A DNA stretch of 32,752 nucleotides. It comes from Treponema sp. UBA937 (lineage in GTDB: Bacteria > Spirochaetota > Spirochaetia > Treponematales > Breznakiellaceae). The stretch lies in the NCBI GenBank assembly GCA_002293455.1, contig DBDH01000051.1, positions 1-32,752 on the forward strand, written 5' to 3'. Positions 32,383-32,752 of this stretch are shown here, piece by piece. A model generated the notes under the pieces. That model was not told the origin of the DNA. It made no database searches and saw nothing but the letters and a program-made list of their open reading frames with translations. The translations under genes were made by a program, and so were the position numbers. Numbering within the stretch: position 1 is the first letter of the stretch; every line of letters starts with the position of its first letter.

Positions 32383-32752
32383 ATTGATGATGCTCCTCTG
32401 TGCAGCAATTTGTCCTCTGTGTAAGCATATAAGAATACTTCTCCTCTGTGTTGTATTCATTCCTTTTTTGTGTAAATTCTTCCTCTGTGCAGTGCATAAA
32501 TATTCTTCCTCTGTGTAACGACAATACCATTTGCATTAAAAAAGATTTCTTCCTCTGTGTAATATTTTTTCTGTAAAAACCAAAGCAAAAACCATAGCAA
32601 TGCCATACCATTCGTATGAAGAATAGACATAACCGCCTGAACAGGTGTAATCGCCGCAGACAACTCAAACCCTATGCGTCATACCACGTAGTATGCAAAA
32701 TCAATCGGGATGAAATCATTTTCGACAAGAGGTTTTCCGATCTTTTCGAGGA
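32383..32752. repeat. Non-coding region with six CCTCTGTG direct repeats
   Basis: CCTCTGTG occurs at 32395, 32414, 32443, 32482, 32508 and 32552, usually extended to TCCTCTGTGTAA or TCCTCTGTGCAG and often preceded by TTCT. Start-to-start distances are 19, 29, 39, 26 and 44, so this is not a CRISPR array. From 32579 to the right edge no gene is supported. A 23-codon open stretch on the minus strand enters from the edge and ends at 32679, too short to interpret. Confidence 0.65.

Noticed and set aside
32395..32559. Possible CRISPR array from regularly recurring CCTCTGTG
   Set aside because: The repeat is only 8-12 bases, spacing varies from 19 to 44 and no cas gene is nearby.
32372..32668. Minus-strand open frames covering the CCTCTGTG repeats
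   Set aside because: Their coding content is largely the repeat itself (recurring TEE), and there is no convincing start or homology. A 23-codon piece entering from the right edge to 32679 is too short to call a gene.

Overview
The window looks like chromosomal DNA of a Treponema-like spirochaete, probably a gut (perhaps termite-hindgut) lineage. This is an inference from three things: a Maf/DUF115 flagellin-glycosylation-type gene, solute-binding proteins with the short GGG-type mature N-termini I associate with treponemes, and a plant-arabinan locus. No rRNA or tRNA gene, complete insertion sequence, CRISPR array or replication origin was seen.

Layout. (1) 1-7161, plus strand: an envelope block with an exported helical-repeat protein, an HtrA-like serine protease, a membrane-anchored parvulin isomerase and a Maf-family protein. 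(2) 7199-7812: a small AT-rich brnT-brnA toxin-antitoxin cassette with its own promoter and a palindromic operator. (3) 7822-9639, minus strand: lepA. (4) 9708-14576: a GH127 beta-L-arabinofuranosidase gene, a divergent LacI-family regulator and a CUT1-type sugar ABC transporter. Three copies of one operator (consensus near ACCTAAWCGATTARGT) link these genes. The transporter is damaged: the start of a solute-binding protein is joined in frame to the end of a MalF-type permease. (5) 14798-27087: the main arabinoside locus. A solo GH51 gene and a convergent ArsR-type regulator with a beta-rich C-terminal domain precede an eight-gene run, made of a family-5 binding protein, two Dpp/Opp-type permeases, two ATPases, a GH51 enzyme, a small zinc-ribbon protein and a third GH51 enzyme. 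None of the glycosidases has a visible signal peptide, so the model is import of arabino-oligosaccharides followed by cytoplasmic hydrolysis. (6) 27149-29445, minus strand: citrate synthase and a LysR-type regulator. (7) 29660-32382, plus strand: asnS and a D,D-carboxypeptidase gene. (8) 32383-32752: non-coding DNA with six CCTCTGTG units.

Features that cut across the map: a dispersed family of hairpins around GAGGCTGTTGCAAAAC sits between many genes. Five genes have a -10-like hexamer only 6-8 bases before the ATG and no Shine-Dalgarno sequence, which suggests leaderless mRNAs. The most unusual items are the ArsR-type regulator with its paired 8-6-8 operators, the use of a peptide-type ABC transporter in an arabinose locus, and the decayed CUT1 transporter whose operator and partner enzyme remain intact.
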